Positions 45,325-53,232 of a DNA stretch of 64,000 nt are shown one piece after another (positions within the stretch are counted from its first letter, which is position 1; every line of letters begins with the position of its first letter). The notes under the pieces were generated by a model. The model made no database searches and was not told the origin of the DNA. It was given only the letters and a program-made list of their open reading frames with translations. The DNA comes from JBDHAC01 sp039588215 (GTDB lineage: Bacteria; Gemmatimonadota; Gemmatimonadetes; Palauibacterales; Palauibacteraceae). The translations under genes were made by a program, and so were the position numbers. The DNA lies in assembly GCA_039588215.1 (NCBI GenBank), contig JBDHAD010000003.1:1-64000 (forward strand), in the 5' to 3' direction.

Positions 45325-47355
45325 CTACCTGCGGTTCGCGGCCCTGCCGGGCGTAGCGAGGACAAGCTCCGTCGCCGCGAGACCGATCGCGAGCAGCAGC
45401 AGCCACGGCGCCACATCCCGGCCGCGTCGCGCGCGGAATATCGTCCGTTCCCACGCGCCCTCGTCCGGTCCGGCCGTGATTACCTCGCGGCCCGGGAACA
45501 GTTCCGACAGCGAATCGGCCGGTAGAGGCTCCAGATCGAGTTCTTCGGAGGAGATGTTCACCGCGAACGCCGTGGTCCGCGCCGTACGCCCGGCACGGGC
45601 TCCGGCGGTGGTGCTCGTCCCGCTCACGAAGTAGACGCCGGTCTCGAGCGCCGTGAACGGCGCACCGGGCTCGACGGCGGTCCAGGAGCCGTCTACCCCC
45701 CGAACCGAATCGGCCCACGCCGGCAGCGAGAAGGGACGCCCTGCCTCGAAGTCCGACAGCGGCCAGGTGGCGAGATGTGACCAGCGAACGAGCAGTGCCT
45801 CGAGGAAGGGGATCATGGCAGGGCTCGTCGGCAGGTCGGTCGCCGCGGGATCGAGGGCCGAGCCGAGCACGAGGAACGTGCGTCCGCCCACCTGGCTGCG
45901 GATGAGCCACGGCTCGCGATCTGCTGCCTCGAGCAGGATCGAGTCGGACACGGCGAGCCCCAGGGTACGCAACAGGTAACGCTGGTACACGGCGACCCCC
46001 TCCAGGCGGAGCGCTTCGGCGCCCCCCGCGATCCCGATCTCACCGCGTCCGGGATCCAGCTCTGCCGCCCAACCCGTTCCCAGTCGAGCCAGCAGCTGGT
46101 TGAAGGCGGGCAGCTCTACGGGGTCCAGCGGGGGCACCATCACGAGCGTCTCGGCGTCACCAGGGTCGCCCCGGGGAGCACCTTCGATGACCCGCACGTT
46201 CGCTCGGCCGCTCCCGAGCCGCCCCGCCTGTCGCAGGGTCTCGATGCCGATCTCGAGAAAGGAGCCCTCGGGGCCACTACGCTGAACCGTGGGGGGGTCG
46301 ACGACATGAACGGCGAAATGGCGCTCGTCGTCCGCACGCAGTCCATCGGGCTCGATCTCGACTCGGCCCAGGTGGACGCCGGGTGAGAGCTCCGGGAGCC
46401 CGATCGTGACTGCCGAGCCCCAGGGTGCTCGCGCGCCACCAGCGGTCTGTCCGTCCAATTCCAGCCGGAGCGTGGCCTCGGCCTCGGGCGCGGTCGCTTG
46501 GTCGGCGAGTACTGAATCAGCCCCGTGCGCAACCGAACCAGGGTCGGCCGGCGCCGGGCCCGGCGCCGCGTCGGGTGCCACCCCCGTCTCGACCGGGAAC
46601 CGCTGCACGCGCACGATCACCGTTTGCCCGAAGCCGCTGGGAACCGTGGAGCCCCCGCTCAGTTGCACGGACCCTACGGCCCCGTTCTCGATCGATTCGA
46701 CCGGCGGCTCGTAAGCCACGATGGGTACCGCACCACTCGCCGGCGAGCCACCCACGACGGGGAGCGCCGAGCGCTGCAGGTCGCTCAGCAGGTGCACCTC
46801 CCGCCGCCGACCCTCGCTCGCCGGCAGGAGGGCGGTCGCGCGCGCGACCGCCTCACCCAAATCGGCACTGCCCCCGCTCGGTCGCACGCGGTCCAGAGCG
46901 GCGATCGCCCTCGAGGCGTTCACGCCGGTGGCCAAGGGGGGCCCGAGGAGCGGCTGGATCCAGAACCGGTCCGCGGGCTGTCCGGCGGAGAGCGTTTGCC
47001 GCGCGCGGTCCACGAACAGCTCCACCAGCGGCCGTCCACCCGCGAGCTGGCCCGCGCTCGCGGAGTTGTCGATCAGGATCGCCACATCGGTCGGACGGTG
47101 GTCAGCCGCCCCGCCCCGGCCGAGCAGAGGTCCGGCAGCCGCTAGCGCCAGCAGGAGCAGCAGTCCCAACCGTGTCGCGAGGAGTAGCACGTCGCTCGCC
47201 CGAAGCGACCGAGAACGGGCATCCTCGGCACGCGTCAGGTATCTGAGGGCGGGGAAGGGGATGCGGCGGCTCGTCTCCCGGCGGCGCAGGTGGATGATGA
47301 GCGGCACGGCGACCAGAAGCCCGAAGGCGAGAGCCCAGGCATAGAGCAGGCTCAC
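45325..47355 (-). CDS. BatA-like membrane protein with vWA-type domain
   Basis: 676 residues from 47355. The BatA/aerotolerance N-terminal module has SLLYAWALAFGLLVAVPLII (helix) and HLRRRETSRRIPFPALRYL, then a second helix LLLATRLGLLLLLALAAAG. A von Willebrand-type domain follows: VAILIDNSASAG (MIDAS-like DxSxS), ADLGEAVARATALL and VHLLSDLQRSALP. A long region of about 400 residues predicted periplasmic ends in a last helix APWLLLLAIGLAATELVLA and a basic tail. Such proteins accompany DUF58 and MoxR ATPases in envelope-stress or metal-insertion modules. It follows the DUF58 gene by 7 bp. Role unknown. Confidence 0.82.
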   Translation of the reverse strand: MSLLYAWALAFGLLVAVPLIIHLRRRETSRRIPFPALRYLTRAEDARSRSLRASDVLLLATRLGLLLLLALAAAGPLLGRGGAADHRPTDVAILIDNSASAGQLAGGRPLVELFVDRARQTLSAGQPADRFWIQPLLGPPLATGVNASRAIAALDRVRPSGGSADLGEAVARATALLPASEGRRREVHLLSDLQRSALPVVGGSPASGAVPIVAYEPPVESIENGAVGSVQLSGGSTVPSGFGQTVIVRVQRFPVETGVAPDAAPGPAPADPGSVAHGADSVLADQATAPEAEATLRLELDGQTAGGARAPWGSAVTIGLPELSPGVHLGRVEIEPDGLRADDERHFAVHVVDPPTVQRSGPEGSFLEIGIETLRQAGRLGSGRANVRVIEGAPRGDPGDAETLVMVPPLDPVELPAFNQLLARLGTGWAAELDPGRGEIGIAGGAEALRLEGVAVYQRYLLRTLGLAVSDSILLEAADREPWLIRSQVGGRTFLVLGSALDPAATDLPTSPAMIPFLEALLVRWSHLATWPLSDFEAGRPFSLPAWADSVRGVDGSWTAVEPGAPFTALETGVYFVSGTSTTAGARAGRTARTTAFAVNISSEELDLEPLPADSLSELFPGREVITAGPDEGAWERTIFRARRGRDVAPWLLLLAIGLAATELVLATPGRAANRR

Positions 47356-47362
47356 GGCTCCA

Positions 47363-48307
47363 TCAACCCAGGCGTGCGCGCTTGCGCAGGAACCGTCGGA
47401 GCGCCATGCTGAGCGCCGTGTCGGTCGTCACCAACACGTATTCCGCGCCGATTCCCAACGCCTCGCGTTGCCATCCCTCGATCACTCCGGTCACCGTCTC
47501 ACGGTATTGCCGGCGGAGAGCCGCCGAGTTGGTGCCCAGCTCCTCACCCGTCTCGGGATCGTAGAAGATCGCCTCACCCGCCGCCGGAAGCTCTCGTTCC
47601 CCCGGATCCATGATGTGGAACACGAGCACCTCGTGTCCGGCGTGGCGGAGGTACCTGAGGGAAGTCCGCGTCGTCTCCGGGTCCACCAGCAGATCCGAGA
47701 TGAGGACCACGAGGCCTCGTCGCTGGAGGCGGCGCGCGAGGTCCCGGAGGGCGGTGCCTGCGTCGGTTCGCCCGCGGGGCTCGGCGGCATCCAGCGCCCG
47801 AACGAGCCGCGTCCAGTGATGGCGCGTGGAACGCGGCTCCAGATAGCTGCTGATCTCCTCGTCGAACGTCAGGAGACCGGCGGCGTCCCCCTGCCGCAGG
47901 AGCAGAAGGGAGAGGGCGGCCGTCAGCAGTCTGGCGTAGTCCAGCTTGGACGCGAACCGCGCTTCGTCCGAAGACCAGCCCATGGAGCGGCTGATGTCGA
48001 CCAGCAGGTACGCGCGGAGGTTCGTCTCTTCCTCGAACTGTTTGATGAACAGCCTGTCCGAGCGCGCGTACACCTTCCAGTCCGCGAACCGGAGGTCGTC
48101 GCCCACGTTGTAGGGCCGGTTCTCGGCGAACTCGACCGAGAAACCCCGGTAGGGTGACCGGTGCAATCCGATCAGGAAGCCCTCGACGACCCCACGCGCG
48201 ACGAGCTCCAGATGGCCCATCCCCGCGATCTCACGTGGGCTCGCGAGGTCCAGTCGCTCGCGCTTGGGGCCCCCTGTGGAGGTCGGGATATCGGAGGTTC
48301 GAGCCAT
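47363..48307 (-). CDS. DUF58-family protein
   Basis: 314 residues from 48307. The DUF58 signature reads HRSPYRGFSVEFAENRPYNV then GDDLRFADWKVYARSDRLFI, and the vWA-like core has YLLVDISRSMGWSS (DxSxS), LLTFDEEI, TDAGTALRDLARRL and LVVLISDLLVDPE. These proteins are usually encoded after a MoxR AAA+ ATPase and before BatA-like proteins. Here BatA follows, but the gene upstream runs the other way, so MoxR is not in this cluster. Cytoplasmic; it has no membrane helix. Confidence 0.9.
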   Translation of the reverse strand: MARTSDIPTSTGGPKRERLDLASPREIAGMGHLELVARGVVEGFLIGLHRSPYRGFSVEFAENRPYNVGDDLRFADWKVYARSDRLFIKQFEEETNLRAYLLVDISRSMGWSSDEARFASKLDYARLLTAALSLLLLRQGDAAGLLTFDEEISSYLEPRSTRHHWTRLVRALDAAEPRGRTDAGTALRDLARRLQRRGLVVLISDLLVDPETTRTSLRYLRHAGHEVLVFHIMDPGERELPAAGEAIFYDPETGEELGTNSAALRRQYRETVTGVIEGWQREALGIGAEYVLVTTDTALSMALRRFLRKRARLG

Positions 48308-48473
48308 TGGCGAAGACTAGCCCCCCGCTGCGGCTCCCGCCATCTAGTACTCCGGCACTCGCGCCGCGTACCGGGTGTACGCACTCATTCGTGCGCGCAG
48401 ATCCCGACATCCGGGACCGCGCCGAAGGGCGGTCGAGGCCGCGAACGCGGGGACGCGAACAGTCGAGGAAGAC

Positions 48474-49994
48474 ATGCGTGGGTTCCGGATGCACCCGATG
48501 GGGAGACGCTCGCTTCTGATGCCGGTGTTGGCGCTGGCGGTGGTGGCGTGCTCGGAGTCGGCCACGACGTTGGCCGCTCAAGATGGGCAGGACGGAGCGG
48601 CGGGTGCGGCCGAGACGATCACCCCGGCTGACCTGCGAGTCCGAATCGGCGTATTGGCGCACGACTCGATGCGGGGTCGGAACACACCCAGCCCCGAGCT
48701 CGTGAAGACGGCGAACTACATCGCAGCCGAGTTCGAGCGCTTCGGCCTGCTTCCGGGCAACGGCGCCAGCTACATCCAACCCTATCCGCTGACCATGATC
48801 CGGCCGGGGGAAATGGACGCGCAGTCCGTCCTCTTCAGCTGGCCCGGCGGCGAACGCTCGCTCGACTCATCGAGCGAGTTCGTTGCGGCCCCGGTGGGTG
48901 AGCGGCTCGATGGCCGCGGTTCTCTCGTCCTCTTGCCAGCCCTCGGGGCGGATGTCGACGTAGCCGGGAAGATCGCGGTGGTTCGCGTCACCCGGCAGGA
49001 AGTGCAGCGGACGCTCTCCGCGGCGCGGGAGATCCTCGAGCGCCGCGCGAACGGGGTGATTCTCGCCGTTGCCGAGGGGACCGAGTACCTGGCCGGCATG
49101 CGACGCTTCTTCGGGCGCACGCGGATGTCCCTGGGGGAGCCGGACGCGCTCGGAGCGCCTGTAATGTTGGTCGCGGAGAACGCGCTCCCCGAGCCGCTGC
49201 TCCAGGCGCTCCGGACCGGAAGCACGTTCCCGGAAGGCTTTCGCGCGACCCTCCATAGCGAGGCCGAGATTCGGGCCGCCGAGGGCCAGAACGCGATCGG
49301 GTGGCTGGAGGGCTCCGATCCCGGCCTGCAGGACGAGTTCATCATCTTCACGGCGCATATGGATCATGTGGGCGTCGGCCGGCCGGTGAGGGGCGACTCG
49401 ATCTATAACGGCGCCGATGACGACGCCTCCGGGACGGCCGCCATCGTCGAGCTGGCCGAGGCGTTCGCCGCCCTCCCCACGCGCCCGCGGCGATCGATGC
49501 TGTTCATGACCGTGAGCGGGGAGGAGAAGGGGCTTGTGGGCTCTCGTTGGTACTCCGAGCATCCCCTGTTCCCGCTCGATGCGACCGTCGCGAACCTGAA
49601 CATCGACATGATCGGACGGAACTGGAGGGACACGGTCGTCGCAATCGGGAGGGAGGAGTCCACGCTCGGCTCGACGCTCGTGCGTGTGGCCGGCGAGCAC
49701 CCCGAGCTGGACCTGGCGATCATCGACGACCCATGGCCGGAGGAGGGCTTCTATTTCCGCTCGGATCACTACAACTTCGCCCGCAAGGGCGTCCCGATCC
49801 TGTTCTTCTTCACGGGCACGCACGAGGACTATCACCGGCCGTCGGACCACCCCGATCGCATCCTGTACGAGAAGACGGCGCGCATCACGCGTCTGATCTA
49901 CTACTTGGGTTTGGACATCGCGGATTCGGGCGGGCGACCGGAATGGGACCCGGAGGCGTACAACCGGGTCGTGGAGGGCGCCGACGGCAACTGA
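48474..49994 (+). CDS. M28-family metallopeptidase lipoprotein
   Basis: 506 residues from ATG 48474 with GAGGAAGAC upstream. The lipoprotein signal LLMPVLALAVVACSES has a lipobox Cys near residue 26. A PA-type inserted domain (LVLLPALGADVDVAGKIAVV) precedes the M28 peptidase core: FTAHMDHVG near 294, YNGADDDASGTAAIVELAEA (bridging Asp), MTVSGEEKGLVGSRWY (catalytic and ligand Glu), LNIDMIGRNWRDT and SDHYNFARKGVPILFFFTG. These supply the usual two-zinc His, Asp, Glu, Asp, His set. Likely an extracytoplasmic aminopeptidase. It stands alone, divergent from the DUF58 gene. Confidence 0.9.
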   Translation: MRGFRMHPMGRRSLLMPVLALAVVACSESATTLAAQDGQDGAAGAAETITPADLRVRIGVLAHDSMRGRNTPSPELVKTANYIAAEFERFGLLPGNGASYIQPYPLTMIRPGEMDAQSVLFSWPGGERSLDSSSEFVAAPVGERLDGRGSLVLLPALGADVDVAGKIAVVRVTRQEVQRTLSAAREILERRANGVILAVAEGTEYLAGMRRFFGRTRMSLGEPDALGAPVMLVAENALPEPLLQALRTGSTFPEGFRATLHSEAEIRAAEGQNAIGWLEGSDPGLQDEFIIFTAHMDHVGVGRPVRGDSIYNGADDDASGTAAIVELAEAFAALPTRPRRSMLFMTVSGEEKGLVGSRWYSEHPLFPLDATVANLNIDMIGRNWRDTVVAIGREESTLGSTLVRVAGEHPELDLAIIDDPWPEEGFYFRSDHYNFARKGVPILFFFTGTHEDYHRPSDHPDRILYEKTARITRLIYYLGLDIADSGGRPEWDPEAYNRVVEGADGN

Positions 49995-50024
49995 CGCCCC
50001 GCTAGGCGCGCGACCTGCCCGACG

Positions 50025-50052
50025 TTGCCATGCGCCGGGCGCCGGATAGATT
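50025..50052 (+). promoter_or_regulatory. Candidate sigma-70 promoter before the YtxH-like gene
   Basis: TTGCCA (50025-50030), 16-nt spacer, TAGATT (50047-50052), 58 nt before the ATG at 50111. Consensus match only. Confidence 0.35.
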
Positions 50053-50110
50053 CCAAAGTGGCCGCGTGAGACTCGCCGGACGAGCCTCCGCCATAAACGA
50101 GGTCTCAGTC

Positions 50111-50539
50111 ATGTCAGAGAACCAATCACAGCCGTATATCGTCGTCGAGAAAGGCGCCTCGGGGTTCGGCGCATTCATGTGGGGAGCTCTGGTCGGTGCT
50201 GCGGCCGCGCTGCTGTTCGCCCCGAAATCGGGTGAGGAGACGCAGGCCGACATCAAAGAAGGCGCCCGACGTCTCCGTCACGGTGCGGAGGAGAAGTTCG
50301 CCGAGCTCCGCGAGACCGTCGAGGACGGCTACGAGCGCGCGAGAGAGGACGTCACCGAGAAGGTGGAAGTAGCACGCGAGCACGCACGTGAGCGGAAGCT
50401 GAAAGCCGAAGAGGCGCTCAAGGCCGGCAAAGAAGCCGCGAAGCGCGCACGCGGCGATCTCGAAGAGAGGGTCGCGGAGTCGAAGGCCGCGTACAAGGCG
50501 GCGCTCACCGAGAGCACCGAGGACGTCGAGGCGTCCTGA
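50111..50539 (+). CDS. YtxH-domain protein
   Basis: 142 residues from ATG 50111; the upstream frame extension has no features. A glycine-rich membrane helix FGAFMWGALVGAAAALLFAP is followed by KSGEETQADIKEGARRL, the YtxH signature. The remaining 90 residues are a charged, Ala/Glu/Lys/Arg-rich helix likely to form a coiled coil (FAELRETVEDGYERAREDV and similar). YtxH-type proteins are linked with general stress but have no settled function. Its stop overlaps the proposed CTG start of the YihY gene. Confidence 0.82.
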   Translation: MSENQSQPYIVVEKGASGFGAFMWGALVGAAAALLFAPKSGEETQADIKEGARRLRHGAEEKFAELRETVEDGYERAREDVTEKVEVAREHARERKLKAEEALKAGKEAAKRARGDLEERVAESKAAYKAALTESTEDVEAS

Positions 50540-51477
50540 CGCCCGACTCCGGGTCGAATCCTCTGCGAGGCTGGTGGCGCCGGGCCGCCTCGAAACGCTG
50601 GAGGTCGGAAGTCCACCCGATCCGCTCGTTCGTGGGGCGGGTGTATCATCGCGCTGCCGACGATAGCGTCTTCTTCCTCGCCTCCGGCCTCACGTTCAGC
50701 GTTCTGCTGGCCGCCATCCCGTTCCTGCTCCTCCTGCTGTCGATACCCGCGCTGGTCATGGGTGCGGAGGCGGAGCCGTTCAAGGAGGAGGCAGTCCGCT
50801 GGTTGTGGAGGATCGTTCCGGCGCAGACACCCGAGGTCCAGGAGAACCTGCGCCGCCAGTTCGAAGACGTCGTAAACAGCGCGGGGTCCATCACGCTCGT
50901 CAGCGCGCCGCTGTTCGTGTGGCTGTCCACCCGGTTGTTCGGGTCGCTCCGAACCGCGCTCTGCATCGTGTTCGACATCGAAGACCCGCACGGGGTGATC
51001 AAAGGAAAGCTGATCGACATGCAGCTGGTGTTGATCAGCACGCTGCTGCTTTCGGTCTACATCGGTCTGAAGGTGTACGTGGAGTTGAGCGACGCCCCGT
51101 GGTTCAGAAACATCCAGTTCGGCACGCCGTTCGGACAGGAATTCACGGCTTTCGCCTCGGCGTTCGCCACGATCTTCGTCATGTTCCTGCTCATCTACAA
51201 ATACGTCCCACCCAAGCGGCTCAGATGGCGCACCGCGGCTATCGCGGCGGCCTTCGCGGCAGCGATGCTAGAGGTCCTGACCTTCGCGTTCAGCCGATAC
51301 GTCGAGGCGTTCGCGGATCTCTCCACGATCTTCTTCGCGTTTACGACGATCGTCGTGCTCGTTCTGTCGGTGTACTACGCGTCGATCCTGTTCCTCATCG
51401 GCGGCGAGGTCGCCCAGGCCTCCGAGATACACCGGCTGATCCGGCGACAGCGCGAGTTGTTCGAGGAAGGCGCGTGA
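50536..51477 (+). CDS. YihY/BrkB-family membrane protein (probable CTG start)
   Basis: 313 residues if the start is CTG 50536, in a CTGA overlap with the YtxH-like stop and with GAGG just upstream; GTG 50632 would give 281 residues. I favour the longer form because the 32 extra codons (PLRGWWRRAASKRWRSEVHP, then IRSFVGRVYHRA) make a basic amphipathic helix that runs on into the family start DDSVFFLASGLTFSVLLAA. Six membrane helices follow; LFVWLSTRLFGSLRTALCIVF and IYKYVPPKRLRWRTAAIAA are family features. The role of YihY/BrkB proteins is unclear; they are not RNase BN. The stop overlaps smpB as GTGA. Confidence 0.85.
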   Translation: MTPDSGSNPLRGWWRRAASKRWRSEVHPIRSFVGRVYHRAADDSVFFLASGLTFSVLLAAIPFLLLLLSIPALVMGAEAEPFKEEAVRWLWRIVPAQTPEVQENLRRQFEDVVNSAGSITLVSAPLFVWLSTRLFGSLRTALCIVFDIEDPHGVIKGKLIDMQLVLISTLLLSVYIGLKVYVELSDAPWFRNIQFGTPFGQEFTAFASAFATIFVMFLLIYKYVPPKRLRWRTAAIAAAFAAAMLEVLTFAFSRYVEAFADLSTIFFAFTTIVVLVLSVYYASILFLIGGEVAQASEIHRLIRRQRELFEEGA

Positions 51478-52019
51478 ACGCCAAGTCCGGGAAGGGGGGC
51501 GCGAAGTCCGGGAAAGGGGGCGCAAAGCCTCGCACTGGAGGCGCGAAGTCCGACCCCGAGGGCGTGCGGGTGGTGGCCCGAAACCGAAAGGCACGCCACG
51601 AGTACGAGGTGTTGGAGGAACTGGAGGCGGGGCTCGTGTTGAAGGGTGCGGAAGTGAAATCGCTCCGCGAGGGGAAGGCCAGCTTCACGGACGCGTTCGC
51701 TCGTGTGGAGGCTGGGGAGGTGTGGCTCTACAACCTCCACATCACTCCCTACGAGGCGGCCCAGCTGGATCGCCCGGACCCCAAGCGACGGCGCAAGCTG
51801 TTGCTGCACAGGCGACAGATCCACCGATTGGGCGCGAAGACCCATGAGACGGGTCTCACCCTGGTGCCGCTGGACCTGCACTTCCTTCGCGGGCACGCGA
51901 AGGTCACCTTGGCCCTCGCGCGAGGAAAGAAGCACCATGACCGGCGGGAGGATTTGAAGAAACGGGAGATGAAGCGGGAGGTGGAGCGAGCGGTACGGGA
52001 GGCGCGACGCGATGATTAA
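51474..52019 (+). CDS. smpB: SsrA-binding protein SmpB with repeat-rich N-terminal extension
   Basis: 181 residues from GTG 51474, overlapping the YihY stop by 4 nt. SmpB binds tmRNA and brings it to stalled ribosomes. The core starts VVARNRKARHEYEVLEELEA, then GLVLKGAEVKSLREGKASFT, VWLYNLHITPYEAAQLDRPD, KLLLHRRQIHRLGAKTHETG and ARGKKHHDRREDLKKRE at the C-terminal tail. All are diagnostic. The first 30 residues are an extra Lys/Gly-rich stretch built of KSGKGGA repeats, encoded by 21-bp tandem DNA repeats. The ssrA gene is not in the window. Confidence 0.95.
   Translation: MNAKSGKGGAKSGKGGAKPRTGGAKSDPEGVRVVARNRKARHEYEVLEELEAGLVLKGAEVKSLREGKASFTDAFARVEAGEVWLYNLHITPYEAAQLDRPDPKRRRKLLLHRRQIHRLGAKTHETGLTLVPLDLHFLRGHAKVTLALARGKKHHDRREDLKKREMKREVERAVREARRDD
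51483..51551 (+). repeat. 21-bp tandem repeat inside the 5' end of smpB
   Basis: Units at 51483, 51504 and 51525 plus a partial at 51546. Units one and two differ at two positions, unit three is diverged. The period is in frame (7 codons), giving KSGKGGA-type peptide repeats. Confidence 0.8.
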
Positions 52020-53232
52020 CCGGCGACCTGAAGGGTGCCGCCGCCTTCGCGGTCGGGCGCTGCGGCTGGCGGCCCTGTCGCTCGCCGTCCCGCTCGGCCA
52101 GGCGGTGGGGCAGTCGCCCCCGAGGGGGACGCTACGGGCCGAGCTGAACGGGCGATCCGTGGACGTCCGCATCGCTCGGCACCGGGCGTATCCGGCGTTC
52201 AACGCCATAGAGTTGGCCCGCGGCCTACTCTCCGAGGGGCTGGTTGCGGGACAATCCATGCGTGCGCGCCTCGGGGGCCGAGACCTCGTGTTCGAAGCCG
52301 GGTCTCCGTTCTTCCGACTGGGAGAGTCCACCTACCAGCTCGCGAACGTGCCGTACGAGTGGGGCGGGGCGTTTTGGATCCCGTCGGATTTTCTCACCGA
52401 GTGGTGGCCACGGGCCGTGGGCTCGGTTGCTGGCCTGGCCGCCGGCGGTCCGGCCGAGGTCTCCGAGATTCCTGTCACCCCGCGCCCGCGCCGGGACCCG
52501 AGCCGCCCGATGCGCGTGATCCTCGATCCGGGTCACGGAGGCAAGGACCCCGGGACGCTGAGCCAGGGAGTGCGGGAGAAGAACATCGTGCTCGGGATCG
52601 GCCGGGCACTCGCTCGCGCTCTGGAAGCTAGGGGCGGCTTCGAGCCGATCCTCACCCGTGACACCGACGTCTTCATCCCGATCGAGGAACGGTCCCGGAT
52701 CGCGGTCCGGCGCCAGGGCGAGCTGTTCGTCTCGATCCACGTCAACTCGGTGCCGGGTCGCGGCTCGAGCGCGAGGGGCTTCGAGACGTACTTCCTCGGG
52801 CTGGAGCGCTCGGAAGAGGCGCGCGAAGTTGCCCTGCGCGAGAACAGCGTGATCCAGTACGAGAACGGAGGCGATGCCGGGATCACGGACGACCTCCAGT
52901 TCATCCTCACGGGCCTGGATCGGAACGAGAACATCGTGGAGTCTCGCCGCTTCGCCGGGTGCGTGCAGAACTCCATGCGGCGTGCGTATGCGAGCCGGCG
53001 GGACCGGGGCGTCAAGCAGGGCAAGTTCTGGGTGCTGCTCGGCGCGCTTTCAGAGATGCCCTCCGTGATCGTCGAGGTAGGGTTCGTCACGAATGCCGCG
53101 GAGCGCCGCCTCATGAGCAGCGCCTCGGGGCAGCAGGAGATCGCGGCCGCGCTCGCCGAGGCGATCGCCGGCTACAAGGCGTTTCTGGATACGGAAGCTG
53201 GGGCCAGTGAATCGGGAGGGGGAAGCTGCTGA
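52012..53232 (+). CDS. N-acetylmuramoyl-L-alanine amidase (Amidase_3, AmiC-like)
   Basis: 406 residues from ATG 52012, overlapping smpB by 8 nt. A signal peptide (LRLAALSLAVPLGQAVGQ) is followed by about 130 residues of a beta-rich region that may bind or regulate. The zinc amidase domain has RVILDPGHGGKDPGT near 170, REKNIVLGIG (Glu ligand), LFVSIHVNSVPGRGS and MPSVIVEVGFVTNAAE near 350 (catalytic Glu). It cleaves the stem peptide from MurNAc. It is a candidate target of the EnvC-like activator at 36691. The C-terminus ends with an acidic Gly/Ser tail. Its stop overlaps the proposed CTG start of pyrK. Confidence 0.92.
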   Translation: MINRRPEGCRRLRGRALRLAALSLAVPLGQAVGQSPPRGTLRAELNGRSVDVRIARHRAYPAFNAIELARGLLSEGLVAGQSMRARLGGRDLVFEAGSPFFRLGESTYQLANVPYEWGGAFWIPSDFLTEWWPRAVGSVAGLAAGGPAEVSEIPVTPRPRRDPSRPMRVILDPGHGGKDPGTLSQGVREKNIVLGIGRALARALEARGGFEPILTRDTDVFIPIEERSRIAVRRQGELFVSIHVNSVPGRGSSARGFETYFLGLERSEEAREVALRENSVIQYENGGDAGITDDLQFILTGLDRNENIVESRRFAGCVQNSMRRAYASRRDRGVKQGKFWVLLGALSEMPSVIVEVGFVTNAAERRLMSSASGQQEIAAALAEAIAGYKAFLDTEAGASESGGGSC

